A program made the translations under genes and the position numbers. Below, piece after piece: positions 36,085-45,618 of a DNA stretch of 64,000 nt (the stretch's first letter is position 1; each line of letters begins with the position of its first letter). The notes under the pieces are model-generated. The model searched no databases and was not told where the DNA came from. It saw nothing but the letters and a program-made list of their open reading frames with translations. The stretch covers positions 496,001-560,000 of the forward strand of contig NZ_LR699553.1 in NCBI RefSeq assembly GCF_902459535.1. The letters are read 5' to 3'. Source of the stretch: Paraburkholderia dioscoreae. Lineage in GTDB: Bacteria; Pseudomonadota; Gammaproteobacteria; Burkholderiales; Burkholderiaceae.

Positions 36085-36987
36085 TTAAAGCGTCGGCAGT
36101 AATTCCGGCGGATGCGACTTCAATGTCTGCCGCGCTTCGCGGAATTCCGGAAAAATCGATTCGACGGTTTGCCAGAAACGCGGGCTGTGATTCATTTCAC
36201 GCAGATGCGCGAGTTCATGAGCAACCACATAATCGATGATGGAAAGTGGAAAGTGAATCAACCGCCAGTTCAGGCGGATCTTGCCGTCACTCGAACAACT
36301 GCCCCAACGCGTCGCCGCTGAAGAAAGCGCGTACGCACGATAGTTCACGCCCAGTTTCTCCGCGTAAATCGCGAGCCGCTCGCCGAACAGGCGCTTTGCT
36401 TCGCCCTGCAGCCAGCCTTGCACGCGGTCCTTGATCTGCTGCGGGTCCGCTTGCAACGGCAACGGTACTTGCAGTGCCGCGTCTTCCGCGCTGAACGCGA
36501 GGATGCCCTGCGGCGAGCCGAGCTTTACGCGCACGGGCTGACCGAGATACGGCACTTCGGCGCCATCTTTCCAGTCGACCTTCGGCAATGCGCGCTGCTC
36601 GACACGCGTTTGCCACTCGATCAGCTTCGTGAAAATCCAGCGCTGCTTTTCGGTGATCGCGGTTTCGATATCGGCGAGCGTGACCCAACGCGGTGCGGTG
36701 ATCGTCAGACCGGTGCTGTCGATCGCAAAGCCGATCGAGCGTCGCGCCGAACGCTTGAGGACGTAATGGAGCGTGCGTGAGCCGATCGCGAGGCTGCGCA
36801 GCTTGCTGCCATCCGGTGCGAGCGGCACGGCCGGTTGCTGGCTTCCCGGCGAACTCTGCAACGAGCCAGGCGAAGGTGCGGAAGGTGAAGGGGACGACGA
36901 CGTCGACCCCGGCTCGGCAAAGAGCGGGAGATCGAGTTGCCGGTTATCGAGCGCCGCGGCGGGCTGCGGCGTAGGAGACTTCTGCAT
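36085..36987 (-). CDS. YgjP-family zinc metallopeptidase-like protein
   Basis: A 300-residue protein of the YgjP/DUF45 family. The metal motif is HELAHLREMNHSPRFW near residue 265 (HExxH plus a downstream histidine). The earlier part contains LNWRLIHFPLSIIDYVVAHEL. The first 65 residues are low-complexity Pro/Ser rich and not family conserved. Substrate is unknown; it may act as a protease or have another hydrolytic role. It is the last gene of the glyQ-glyS-gmhB-plsC run. Confidence 0.85.
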   Translation of the reverse strand: MQKSPTPQPAAALDNRQLDLPLFAEPGSTSSSPSPSAPSPGSLQSSPGSQQPAVPLAPDGSKLRSLAIGSRTLHYVLKRSARRSIGFAIDSTGLTITAPRWVTLADIETAITEKQRWIFTKLIEWQTRVEQRALPKVDWKDGAEVPYLGQPVRVKLGSPQGILAFSAEDAALQVPLPLQADPQQIKDRVQGWLQGEAKRLFGERLAIYAEKLGVNYRAYALSSAATRWGSCSSDGKIRLNWRLIHFPLSIIDYVVAHELAHLREMNHSPRFWQTVESIFPEFREARQTLKSHPPELLPTL

Positions 36988-37031
36988 CGGATTCGGCTTC
37001 GCGCTAATACGCTTTCGAGGGCGTGGGCGCG

Positions 37032-37790
37032 TCAGATTGGTGCGGCGGCGGAACTGCTTTCCGCCGCGCGGTACGCGGTAGGATCGATGCGACGCATTTC
37101 AGCTTCGATCCACCGTTCGACGCGCGTGTTCACTTCATCGGGCGTGAGCCCCGTCGTCTCGATCGGCTTGCCGATCGACACTGTGACTATACCCGCATAT
37201 TTGAGAAACGAGTTGCGAGGCCATACACGTCCTGCGTTGTGCGCGATCGGTACGACCGGCGCACCGGTGGCTATCGCGAAACGCGCGCCGCCGGTTTTGT
37301 ATTTGCCTTGCGTGCCGGTGCGGGTGCGTGTGCCTTCCGGAAACATGATGACCCAGGCGCCTTCCGCCATGCGCGCCTTGCCTTGCCTGATGACGGATTC
37401 GAACGCGTACTTGCCTTCCTTGCGATCGATATGAACCATCTTCAGCAGGCCGAGCGCCCAACCGAAAAACGGCACGTACAGCAATTCGCGCTTGAACACG
37501 TAGCACAGCGGCCGCGGCATCAACGCCGGAAACGCCAGCGTTTCCCATGCCGATTGATGCTTGGAGAGCAACACGGCGGGGCCGTCGGGGAGGTTCTCCA
37601 TGCCCTCGATCCGGTAGCGGATACCGTTCAGCCAGCGCACCGTATGCAGCGTGGCGCGACACCAGCCGGCCGCCATCCAGTAGCGGTTGTCGGCGCGCAT
37701 GAACGGAAATGCGATGAAGCATGCAGTCGCGTACGGCACCGTGAACAGAACGAAGTAGATCAGCAGAAGCAAAGAACGGATGAAGCGCAT
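37032..37790 (-). CDS. plsC: 1-acyl-sn-glycerol-3-phosphate acyltransferase (PlsC family)
   Basis: A 252-residue membrane acyltransferase making phosphatidic acid from lysophosphatidic acid. An N-terminal membrane segment (RSLLLLIYFVLFTVPYATA) precedes the catalytic block SKHQSAWET near residue 80, which has the HX4E form of the HX4D motif. The second block is MFPEGTRTRTG near residue 150. The start at 37790 is chosen since the longer reading lacks family features. It lies 41 bases after gmhB in the same direction. Confidence 0.88.
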   Translation of the reverse strand: MRFIRSLLLLIYFVLFTVPYATACFIAFPFMRADNRYWMAAGWCRATLHTVRWLNGIRYRIEGMENLPDGPAVLLSKHQSAWETLAFPALMPRPLCYVFKRELLYVPFFGWALGLLKMVHIDRKEGKYAFESVIRQGKARMAEGAWVIMFPEGTRTRTGTQGKYKTGGARFAIATGAPVVPIAHNAGRVWPRNSFLKYAGIVTVSIGKPIETTGLTPDEVNTRVERWIEAEMRRIDPTAYRAAESSSAAAPI

Positions 37791-37830
37791 CGGCGTGGTC
37801 AGTGAGGGATGGGGACGCGCTCGGCGCGCG

Positions 37831-38385
37831 TCACTCTTGAGCGTCGGCGAGGAAGTCGAGCGCGAACGCACGCAGGTCGTCGTGCACAATCGTGCCTTCT
37901 GGCAGACCGCCGGCCGCAAGCGTTTTGCGGCCCTTGCCCGTCAGCACCAGGTGAACCGGATGGCCGAGCGCCGCGCCGGCCTGCAGATCGCGCATGGCGT
38001 CGCCCACTACCGGCGTATTTTCCGGATCGACCTCGAAGCGCTCGGCGATCATCTTCAGCATGCCGGGCTTCGGCTTGCGGCACTCGCAGTGGTCTTCCGC
38101 CGTGTGCGGGCAGAAGAACACCGCGTCGATGCGCCCGCCGACCGCGGCCGCCATGCGATGCATCTTCAGATGCATTGCATTGAGCGCGTTCATGTCGAAC
38201 AGGCCGCGGCCGATGCCCGACTGGTTGGTCGCGATCGCCACGCGATAGCCAGCCTGGTTCAGACGCGCGATGGCTTCCAGTGCACCGGGTAGGGCAACCC
38301 ATTCGTCCGGCGACTTGATGAACGCGTCGGAGTCGACGTTGATCACGCCGTCGCGGTCGAGGATCACCACTTTTTTGGTCGGCAT
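37831..38385 (-). CDS. gmhB: D-glycero-beta-D-manno-heptose-1,7-bisphosphate 7-phosphatase
   Basis: A 184-residue HAD phosphatase in the ADP-heptose pathway for the LPS inner core. The nucleophile motif is VVILDRDGVINVDSD near residue 10. The zinc loop reads CPHTAEDHCECRKPKPGM near residue 90, and VVGDAMRDLQAG near residue 130 holds the final acidic motif. Length is normal. It is 11 bases after glyS. Confidence 0.93.
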   Translation of the reverse strand: MPTKKVVILDRDGVINVDSDAFIKSPDEWVALPGALEAIARLNQAGYRVAIATNQSGIGRGLFDMNALNAMHLKMHRMAAAVGGRIDAVFFCPHTAEDHCECRKPKPGMLKMIAERFEVDPENTPVVGDAMRDLQAGAALGHPVHLVLTGKGRKTLAAGGLPEGTIVHDDLRAFALDFLADAQE

Positions 38386-38395
38386 GGCGCGGGGC

Positions 38396-40495
38396 TCAGG
38401 CTGCGAGTCGGGAAATGTCGGCGACGCAGTTCATCTGCTGATGCAGTGCGCCGAGCAAGGCCAGACGGTTGGCGCGCAACGCGGGATCTTCGGCGTTGAC
38501 CATCACGTCGTTGAAGAACGTGTCGACCGGTTCGCGCAACGCGGCGAGCGCGGTCAGCGCACCCGTGTAGTCGCGCGCGGCCAGTTGTGACTGCACGCGC
38601 GGCGCGACCTGTTCGAGCTGTGCATGCAAGGCTTTTTCCGCCGCTTCGACGAGCAGCGCGACCTGCACCCCGCCGGTCGCCGCGCCTTCCGACTTCTTCA
38701 GGATGTTCGAGATGCGCTTGTTGGCCGCCGCGAGCGAAGCCGCTTCAGCCAGCGATGCGAATTCGCGCACGGCATCCAGACGCGCGACGATATCGTCCAG
38801 ACGCGTGGGGTTCAGCGCCAGCACCGCGTCGATTTCACCCGGCGCATAGCCGCGCTCGCGCAGCAGGCCGCGCAGGCGGTCCATGCTGAACTCGTAAATG
38901 GCCTGCGTCGAATCGACGACGTTCGGCACCGCGGCGAATTGTGCGTAAGCGGTGCGCAGCAGTTCGACGAAGTCGACCGGCAGTTGCTTCTCGACGAGAA
39001 TGCGCAGCACGCCGAGCGCGTGACGGCGCAGCGCGAACGGGTCTTTTTCACCGGTGGGTTGCAGACCGATGCCCCAGATGCCGACCAGTGTTTCGAGCTT
39101 GTCGGCCAGCGCGACGACGGTGCCGGTTGTGGTAGTGGGCAATGCGTCGCCGGAGAAACGCGGCTGATAGTGTTCCGAGCACGCGAGCGCGACTTCTTCC
39201 GGCTCGCCGTCGTGGCGCGCGTAGTACGTGCCCATCGTGCCCTGCAGCTCGGGGAATTCGCCGACCATGTCGGTGATCAGATCGGCCTTGGCGAGGCGCG
39301 CGGCGCGCTTGGCGAGCGCCACGTCCGCGCCGATCAGTTCGGCAATCGCGCCGGCCAGCGCTTCGACGCGCTCTACGCGTTGCAGTGCCGAGCCGAGCTT
39401 GTTGTGATACACGACGTTCGCGAGCAGCGGCACGCGATCGGCGAGCGTCTTCTTCTTGTCCTGCTCGAAGAAGAACTTCGCGTCGGCCAGACGCGGACGC
39501 ACCACGCGCTCGTTGCCTTCCACGATATCGCCCGGCGTGGACGTTTCGATATTCGACACGATCAGGAAGCGCGAACGCAGCTTGCCGTTCGCATCGGTCA
39601 GCGCGAAGTATTTCTGGTTCGTCTGCATGGTGAGGATCAGGCATTCCTGCGGCACTTGCAGGAATTCGTCCTCGAAACGGCACGCGTAGACCACCGGCCA
39701 CTCGACCAGCGACGTCACTTCGTCCAGCAGCGATTCCGGCATCACGACCTGGTCGCCGTTTGCTTGCGCGAGCAGATGCGTGCGGATGGTCTCCTTGCGA
39801 TCGGAGAAATTCGCCACTACGCGGCCTTTGTGCAGCAGCGTCTCGGCGTACGAATCCGCGTGCTGGATCTGCACGAAACCTTCGGAGAGGAAACGATGGC
39901 CGAGCGTGGTGTCGTCGGCGTCGATGCCGAGCGCGCTCACCGGCACGATCTGTTCGCCGTGCAGCGCGGTCAGCCGATGCGCCGGACGCACGAACTGCAC
40001 ATTGGTGCCGTCCGGGCGCTGATACGTCATGACCTTCGGAATGGGCAGCTTGGCGAGTGTTTCGTCGAGCGCGCTTTGCAGGCCTTCGGCGAGCGTCGCG
40101 CCGGGCGCGGCATAGCGCAGGAAGAACGCTTCGGCCTTACCGTCCTGTGCGCGCTCCAGGTCGTTCACCGAGAAATCGGGGAAGCCGAGCGCAGCGAGTT
40201 TCTTGGCGAGCGGCGCGGTGGGCTGGCCGTCTTTATCCAGCGCGACGGAAACCGGCAGCACTTTTTCGCGCACGTGTTTTTCCGGCGCAACCGCGCGTAC
40301 GTTTTTGATCGTGACGGCGAGGCGGCGCGGCGTGGCATAACGTTCGAACGACAATTCGCCTTCGACCAGGTCGCGCGCCGCGAGGCGCTGCGCAATGCCT
40401 TCAGCGAAGGCGTCGCCAAGACGCGCGAGCGCTTTAGGCGGCAGTTCTTCGGTCAGCAGTTCGACGAGCAGAGTAGCTTGATGGGGTTGAGTCAT
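38396..40495 (-). CDS. glyS: glycine--tRNA ligase, beta subunit
   Basis: A 699-residue beta chain of the alpha2beta2 bacterial glycyl-tRNA synthetase. LLVELLTEELPPKAL at the N-terminus and RPDGTNVQFVRPAHRLTALHG in the middle (in parts) are typical, as are GTMGTYYARHDGE near residue 420 and a C-terminal anticodon-binding-like region. It works with the glyQ product encoded just upstream. Length is normal. Confidence 0.96.
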   Translation of the reverse strand: MTQPHQATLLVELLTEELPPKALARLGDAFAEGIAQRLAARDLVEGELSFERYATPRRLAVTIKNVRAVAPEKHVREKVLPVSVALDKDGQPTAPLAKKLAALGFPDFSVNDLERAQDGKAEAFFLRYAAPGATLAEGLQSALDETLAKLPIPKVMTYQRPDGTNVQFVRPAHRLTALHGEQIVPVSALGIDADDTTLGHRFLSEGFVQIQHADSYAETLLHKGRVVANFSDRKETIRTHLLAQANGDQVVMPESLLDEVTSLVEWPVVYACRFEDEFLQVPQECLILTMQTNQKYFALTDANGKLRSRFLIVSNIETSTPGDIVEGNERVVRPRLADAKFFFEQDKKKTLADRVPLLANVVYHNKLGSALQRVERVEALAGAIAELIGADVALAKRAARLAKADLITDMVGEFPELQGTMGTYYARHDGEPEEVALACSEHYQPRFSGDALPTTTTGTVVALADKLETLVGIWGIGLQPTGEKDPFALRRHALGVLRILVEKQLPVDFVELLRTAYAQFAAVPNVVDSTQAIYEFSMDRLRGLLRERGYAPGEIDAVLALNPTRLDDIVARLDAVREFASLAEAASLAAANKRISNILKKSEGAATGGVQVALLVEAAEKALHAQLEQVAPRVQSQLAARDYTGALTALAALREPVDTFFNDVMVNAEDPALRANRLALLGALHQQMNCVADISRLAA

Positions 40496-40510
40496 TTCTT
40501 GATGTTCTCG

Positions 40511-41518
40511 TCAGTCCTGGTCGATCTTGCGTTCGACTTTCAGCGGCGGCGCCCATGCGGGCATGGCGGCGTCCTGTTCGTCAGTCGTGAGGCCGGGCAC
40601 GCCGTGCACCGGATTGCCGAGCATCGGGAAACCGAGCTTCTCGCGCGAATCGTAGTAGGCCTGCGCGACCAGCTTCGACAGCGCGCGAATGCGGCCGATG
40701 TATGCCGCGCGTTCCGTGACCGAAATGGCGCCGCGCGCGTCGAGCAGGTTGAACGTGTGGCCGGCTTTCAGCACTAGTTCATAGGCGGGCAGGGCGATCT
40801 GCGCTTCGATCATGCGCCTTGCTTCGGCTTCGTAGCTGTTGAAGATCGAGAACAGCAACTCGACGTTCGCGTGCTCGAAGTTGTAGGCGGACTGTTCGAC
40901 TTCGTTCTGATGGTAGACGTCGCCATAAGTCAGGCGACGCAGTTCGGGGCCGTTCGGGCCTTGCTCTTCCCACTCAGTCCAGACCAGGTCGTAGACGTTT
41001 TCGACCTTCTGCAAATACATGGCGAGGCGCTCGAGGCCATACGTGATTTCGCCGAGCACCGGTTTGCAGTCCAGACCGCCAACCTGCTGGAAGTAGGTGA
41101 ACTGGGTCACTTCCATGCCGTTCAGCCACACTTCCCAGCCGAGACCCCAGGCGCCGAGCGTGGGGTTTTCCCAGTCGTCTTCGACGAAGCGCACGTCGTT
41201 CTGCTTCAGGTCGAAGCCGAGGGCTTCGAGCGAGCCGAGGTACAGGTCGAGGATATTTTCCGGCGCAGGCTTGAGCACCACCTGGTACTGATAGTAATGC
41301 TGCAGACGGTTCGGGTTCTCGCCGTAGCGGCCGTCTTTCGGGCGGCGCGACGGTTGCACGTACGCCGCGCGCCACGGCTCGGGGCCGATCGCGCGCAGGA
41401 AAGTATGGACGTGGGACGTGCCCGCGCCGACTTCCATGTCGATTGGCTGGAGCAACGCGCAACCCTGCTTGTCCCAGTAGGACTGCATTGTCAGGATGAT
41501 TTGCTGAAACGTGAGCAT
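40511..41518 (-). CDS. glyQ: glycine--tRNA ligase, alpha subunit
   Basis: A 335-residue class II core of glycyl-tRNA synthetase. MLTFQQIILTMQSYWDKQGC opens it; EPWRAAYVQPSRRPKDGRYGENPNR (in parts) is the motif 2 area, and ITYGLERLAMYLQ is motif 3-like. The chosen ATG at 41518 leaves out six residues that are not family conserved. It heads the glyQ-glyS-gmhB-plsC-ygjP run. The 523-base region upstream is unusual (see 41519-42041). Confidence 0.96.
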   Translation of the reverse strand: MLTFQQIILTMQSYWDKQGCALLQPIDMEVGAGTSHVHTFLRAIGPEPWRAAYVQPSRRPKDGRYGENPNRLQHYYQYQVVLKPAPENILDLYLGSLEALGFDLKQNDVRFVEDDWENPTLGAWGLGWEVWLNGMEVTQFTYFQQVGGLDCKPVLGEITYGLERLAMYLQKVENVYDLVWTEWEEQGPNGPELRRLTYGDVYHQNEVEQSAYNFEHANVELLFSIFNSYEAEARRMIEAQIALPAYELVLKAGHTFNLLDARGAISVTERAAYIGRIRALSKLVAQAYYDSREKLGFPMLGNPVHGVPGLTTDEQDAAMPAWAPPLKVERKIDQD

Positions 41519-42041
41519 GAAGTGCCTTTCGGGCATGGGGCCGCGCCGTGAACGCCGAAGCGCGCCGGGGTGGCCGTGGAGCGAAGTGCTAAACCAGAGA
41601 TTTTAACGGAAAGGGAGGGGGGTGTCCGTTTTGCGGGGTGATGAGGTTGATGGGAGCCGTCGAGCGCCCACTTTTTCATTCGGCCAGGATCTGGGTCCAG
41701 TCGGTTGTCCCTGGTTGCTCTTTCAGCACTTCCCCTCGTCTGACCGGAAGGCACGGGTGCTGTATTTGTCGTTCTCGTTGTCGCTATCGAAATCGGGTGA
41801 TATCTGACGGGTGCGTGCGCGGTTTCCTAATGCCGTGAGGGCGACGTGCCGGGCAAAATGTTCGAATAGTTCATTGCCGAGCGGCGATTTCGGATTCAGG
41901 TTCTGGAATTGCGTCAATGACTGTGCGGAGCTTAGCGGCTGCCCGAGAATCTAGAGCGCATCTTGCTCCGCATCTGCTTGCCGGGAAGCACGGTGCCCGG
42001 CTGTGAAGTGCGAGCCGAATGAATCCGAAGGAGTGAAAAGT
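41519..42041. other. 523-base AT-richer spacer with no supported gene
   Basis: Between glyQ and the 79-residue orphan gene. Composition is more AT-rich than flanking genes, especially after 41700. Short open frames, including a 64-residue one on the minus strand (41723-41917) that needs a TTG start with no ribosome-binding site, are not convincing. It presumably includes the glyQ promoter; no hexamer pair stood out. Confidence 0.5.
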
Positions 42042-42281
42042 ATGTTTCAAGATAAAGCAGTGGCACTGGAAGTGAGCAAGCGAATGTTGAAGATAAACGG
42101 TTCACTAGACGAGACGATCGCCTTTGTTCAGGCACACTGCTCGAATGAAGAGCTTGAAGATTTCAAACATGCTATGGGAGAGGTCATGTACATGGTGTTC
42201 GAAAAGGTACTCATCCCCATATACAAGCGGCACCCGGAACTCATTCCTGAGGGGCAACGGGTAAGCGGAATTACCGACTGA
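42042..42281 (+). CDS. 79-residue hypothetical protein, AT-rich orphan
   Basis: A small protein starting MFQDKAVALEVSKRML, predicted mostly helical, with SNEELEDFKHAMGEVM in the middle and IPIYKRHPELIPEG at the end. No signal peptide, membrane span or known motif is seen. It has an AAGGAGTG ribosome-binding site, seven bases before the ATG, which supports it strongly as a real gene. Base composition is clearly AT-richer than neighbours, with codons such as AGA-adjacent ATA and CTA that are rare around it. I recall similar short proteins as unassigned in Burkholderia relatives, but I cannot name the family. Confidence 0.65.
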   Translation: MFQDKAVALEVSKRMLKINGSLDETIAFVQAHCSNEELEDFKHAMGEVMYMVFEKVLIPIYKRHPELIPEGQRVSGITD

Positions 42282-42561
42282 GATATGGAAGGCGTGGTGA
42301 GGGGCGATGAGATCCCTTTGCGCCCGGAGCAATGCAGGTCCCTCCGTTACGATGGGAGGGCGCGCTGGACCGACAAGCTGCCCGGCTAAAAGGATGACGA
42401 GACGTCCTGGTCCCCAAAGGGGCCAGGACCGAATTGAGACAGGCCGGTCAATACGATCCCGCCAGCCGCCGGAGAACGTCAGTTGGCGCAGAAAAGACCG
42501 TGCAAATATATGGTTCGCTAAAGTGCCCGTATGGAGATATGGGGCGAATTCTCGAGCGGAA
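42282..42561. other. 280-base spacer with hairpins after the orphan gene
   Basis: It contains a CCCTCC/GGGAGGG inverted repeat near 42342-42360 and the stronger hairpin at 42404-42429. The last 60 bases are AT-rich. No gene is supported. The stretch could include an RNA, but no family was recognised. Confidence 0.45.
42404..42429. repeat. strong hairpin GTCCTGG-CCCC / GGGG-CCAGGAC
   Basis: Eleven base pairs with a single unpaired T (42411) and a three-base AAA loop. No T-run follows on either strand, so it is not a standard terminator. It lies in the AT-richer island. Confidence 0.7.
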
Positions 42562-44172
42562 TCACGTCGCCGCCAACTCCACCTTCGGCGAGAACGAATC
42601 GCTTTGCGCCACCGGCCAGTACTTCTCGAACAGCGAGTAGCGATAATTGCCGTTGAGCAGATCGTTCGGATCGAGATACTTCAGCAGCTCCGACATCAAC
42701 TGCACCTCATGCGACGACACGCGCCGCACGATGTGATGCGCGCGCAGTTCAGCCGGATGCTTCAACCCCGCGGCCTGAATGATTTCCTTCAGCGCATGCA
42801 GTGTGTTGTGATGGAAATTGAAGACGCGGTCTGCCTTGTCGGGAACCACCAGAGCGCGCTGGCGCACCGGGTCCTGCGTCGCGACGCCGGTCGGGCAGCG
42901 CCCGGTGTGGCAGGTCTGCGCCTGAATGCAGCCCACCGCGAACATGAAGCCGCGCGCCGCGTTGACCCAGTCCGCGCCGATAGCGAGCGTTTTGGTGATG
43001 TCGAACGCGGTGATCATCTTGCCGCTCGCGCCAATGCGAATACGTTGCCGCAAGCCGATGCCCACCAGCGTGTTATGCACCAGCAGCAGGCCTTCCTGCA
43101 ACGGCACGCCAACGTGATCCGTGAATTCGAGCGGCGCCGCGCCCGTGCCGCCTTCCGCGCCGTCCACCACGATAAAATCAGGCAGGATGCCCGTTTCCAG
43201 CATCGCCTTCGCAATGCCGAAAAATTCCCACGGGTGCCCGATACACAGCTTGAACCCGGTCGGCTTGCCACCCGACAGCGTGCGCAGACGGTCGACGAAT
43301 TCCAGCAGGCCGCGCGGCGTGGAGAACTCCGAGTGCGTGGCCGGCGAGATGCAGTCGCGGCCCATCGGCACGCCGCGCGTCTCGGCGATTTCCGGCGTGA
43401 TCTTGGCGGCCGGCAGGACGCCGCCGTGACCCGGCTTCGCGCCTTGCGAGAGCTTCACCTCGATCATCTTCACTTGCGGCTCGGCGGCCTGCTTCGCGAA
43501 CTTCTCCGCGCTGAAGGTGCCGTCTTCGTTGCGGCAGCCGAAGTAGCCCGAGGCGATTTCCCAGATGATGTCGCCGCCGTGCTCGCGGTGATACTTCGAC
43601 ATCGAGCCTTCGCCGGTGTCGTGCGCGAAGTTGCCTTTTTTCGCGCCGAGGTTCAGCGCCATGATCGCGTTCGCCGACAGCGAGCCGAAGCTCATTGCCG
43701 AGACGTTGAAGATCGACATCGAATAAGGCTGCGCGCGATCCGGTCCGACTACGATGCGGAAGTCGTGACTATCGAGCCTGGTCGGCGCGAGCGAGTGGCT
43801 GATCCATTCGTGCGCAACGGCCTTGACGTCGAGCTCCGTGCCGTACGGGCGGCTATCGACGTCGTTCTTCGCGCGCTGGTAGACGATGCTGCGCTGGGCG
43901 CGCGAGAACGGCTTTTCGTCAGTATCGCCTTCAACGAAATACTGGCGGATTTCCGGCCGGATGAATTCGAACAGGAAACGGAAATGGCCCCACAGCGGAT
44001 AGTTGCGCAGGATCGCGTGACGCTGCTGTGTCAGGTCGAACAGCCCGAGCGCGACGAGCGCGAGCGGCACGATGATCCAGAACCACGAAATGTGATGCGT
44101 GGCGGCGAACGCCGCACAGACCGCGAACAGCGCGGCTGCACACCACATGGCGAGATAACGTCGAGAAAACAT
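42562..44172 (-). CDS. membrane-anchored FMN-binding glutamate-synthase-like protein
   Basis: A 536-residue protein with two N-terminal membrane segments (residues about 8-25 and 28-45), followed by the glutamate-synthase central/FMN domain. FNVSAMSFGSLSANAIMALN near residue 145, SQGAKPGHGGVLPAAKI near 235 and VDGAEGGTGAAPLEF near 325 are the FMN-site blocks. GCIQAQTCHTGRCPTG near residue 425 gives the three cysteines (C-x5-C-x4-C) of a 3Fe-4S cluster. The amidotransferase domain and C-terminal helix domain of true GltB are absent, so ammonia supply from glutamine is not expected. Substrate is unknown. The ATG at 44172 begins MFSRRYLAMW. Confidence 0.85.
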   Translation of the reverse strand: MFSRRYLAMWCAAALFAVCAAFAATHHISWFWIIVPLALVALGLFDLTQQRHAILRNYPLWGHFRFLFEFIRPEIRQYFVEGDTDEKPFSRAQRSIVYQRAKNDVDSRPYGTELDVKAVAHEWISHSLAPTRLDSHDFRIVVGPDRAQPYSMSIFNVSAMSFGSLSANAIMALNLGAKKGNFAHDTGEGSMSKYHREHGGDIIWEIASGYFGCRNEDGTFSAEKFAKQAAEPQVKMIEVKLSQGAKPGHGGVLPAAKITPEIAETRGVPMGRDCISPATHSEFSTPRGLLEFVDRLRTLSGGKPTGFKLCIGHPWEFFGIAKAMLETGILPDFIVVDGAEGGTGAAPLEFTDHVGVPLQEGLLLVHNTLVGIGLRQRIRIGASGKMITAFDITKTLAIGADWVNAARGFMFAVGCIQAQTCHTGRCPTGVATQDPVRQRALVVPDKADRVFNFHHNTLHALKEIIQAAGLKHPAELRAHHIVRRVSSHEVQLMSELLKYLDPNDLLNGNYRYSLFEKYWPVAQSDSFSPKVELAAT

Positions 44173-44403
44173 GGGAACTCCGGTGCAGTGAGGATCGTCA
44201 CGGCGGGACCGCCAACGCCGCTGGCGCCAGCGGAATCCGTCGTGAAGGAAAACGGGCGACGGCCTGTCATGGTGACGCGAATGGTGACGCGAGTTGCCGC
44301 TTGAAGAGCGAACGCATGGACGCCGCCGAGCAGGTTCAGGCGTGCACGCACAGCGGTGCGCTGCATTGCCGCTCACGGCAATGCTGATCGATTGAATGCA
44401 TGG

Positions 44404-45549
44404 TCAACGGGCGGTCAGCAGCGCCGCTTTCTGAGGCTGGCGTGTGACCGGCTGACCGGTCACCGCATGTTCGATGATGCCGCCGCCCAGGCACACGTCG
44501 CCATCGTAGAGCACGGCGGATTGCCCTGGTGTGACAGCCCATTGCGCAGTGTCGAAATTCAGTTCGAACAGGCCTTCGCCGGCTCCCGCCGAGCTGAACG
44601 TGCACGGTGCATCCGCTTGCCGGTAACGGGTCTTCGCGCCGCAGGCGAAGCCGTCCGCTGGCGGCTCGCCCGCCACCCAGCTCGTGTTGCCCGCGGACAG
44701 CGTATGGCTGAGCAGCCACGGATGATCGTGGCCTTGCGCGACGTACAGTGTGTTCGACGGGATGTCCTTGCCGGCCACGAACCACGGCTCGCCGCTGCCG
44801 TCCTTGCTGCCGCCGAGGCCGATGCCCTTGCGCTGTCCAAACGTGTAGAACGCGAGGCCGATATGTTCGCCGACCACTTTGCCCTCGGTGGTTTTCATCG
44901 GGCCGGGCTTGGTGGGCAGATAGCGATTCAGGAAGTCGCGGAACGGCCGTTCGCCGATAAAGCAGATGCCGGTCGAATCTTTCTTCTTCGCATTGGGCAG
45001 CGCGATCTGTTCGGCGATTTCGCGCACTTTGGTTTTCGGAATTTCGCCGAGCGGAAACAGCGTTTTCGACAACTGCGCCTGATTCAGCCGATGCAGGAAG
45101 TACGACTGATCTTTCGTATGGTCGAATGCCTTCAGCAGTTCGAAGCGGCCGTTGTTCTCGCGCACGCGCGCATAGTGGCCGGTCGCGATGGTTTCCGCGC
45201 CGAGCGATATGGCGTGATCGAGGAACGCCTTGAACTTGATCTCGGCGTTGCAGAGCACGTCCGGGTTCGGCGTGCGGCCGGCCGAATATTCGCGCAGGAA
45301 TTCGGCGAACACGCGGTCCTTGTATTCGGCGGCGAAGTTGACCGCTTCGACGTCGATGCCGATCAGGTCCGCCACCGAGACCACGTCGATCCAGTCCTGC
45401 CGCGTGGAGCAGTACTCGCTGTCGTCATCGTCTTCCCAGTTTTTCATGAACAGGCCGACCACGTCGTAGCCTTGTTCCTTCAGCAGCCACGCGGTGACCG
45501 ACGAATCGACGCCGCCCGACATGCCTACTACGACTTTCTGCTTGCTCAT
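44404..45549 (-). CDS. mnmA: tRNA-specific 2-thiouridylase MnmA
   Basis: A 381-residue enzyme that thiolates uridine 34 in Lys, Glu and Gln tRNAs. The ATP-binding P-loop is VGMSGGVDSSVTAWLL near residue 8. The two catalytic cysteines lie in DVLCNAEIKF near residue 100 and STGICFIGERPF near residue 200. The last 80 residues form the beta-barrel. Length is normal. It follows the nudJ-like gene by 69 bases, as in E. coli. Confidence 0.95.
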   Translation of the reverse strand: MSKQKVVVGMSGGVDSSVTAWLLKEQGYDVVGLFMKNWEDDDDSEYCSTRQDWIDVVSVADLIGIDVEAVNFAAEYKDRVFAEFLREYSAGRTPNPDVLCNAEIKFKAFLDHAISLGAETIATGHYARVRENNGRFELLKAFDHTKDQSYFLHRLNQAQLSKTLFPLGEIPKTKVREIAEQIALPNAKKKDSTGICFIGERPFRDFLNRYLPTKPGPMKTTEGKVVGEHIGLAFYTFGQRKGIGLGGSKDGSGEPWFVAGKDIPSNTLYVAQGHDHPWLLSHTLSAGNTSWVAGEPPADGFACGAKTRYRQADAPCTFSSAGAGEGLFELNFDTAQWAVTPGQSAVLYDGDVCLGGGIIEHAVTGQPVTRQPQKAALLTAR

Positions 45550-45618
45550 AAGGTGCTCACTGGGTGCTGCATGACTTCATGGATCGTGGGTGGCCGCTCG
45601 TGACGGCTGCCGCGATAT

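Noticed and set aside
41723..41917. 64-residue minus-strand open frame in the AT-richer spacer
   Set aside because: It needs a TTG start without a ribosome-binding site and resembles no family I know.
42434..42640. 68-residue plus-strand open frame near the end of the island
   Set aside because: It runs into the 3' end of the GltS-like gene on the other strand and has no ribosome-binding site.
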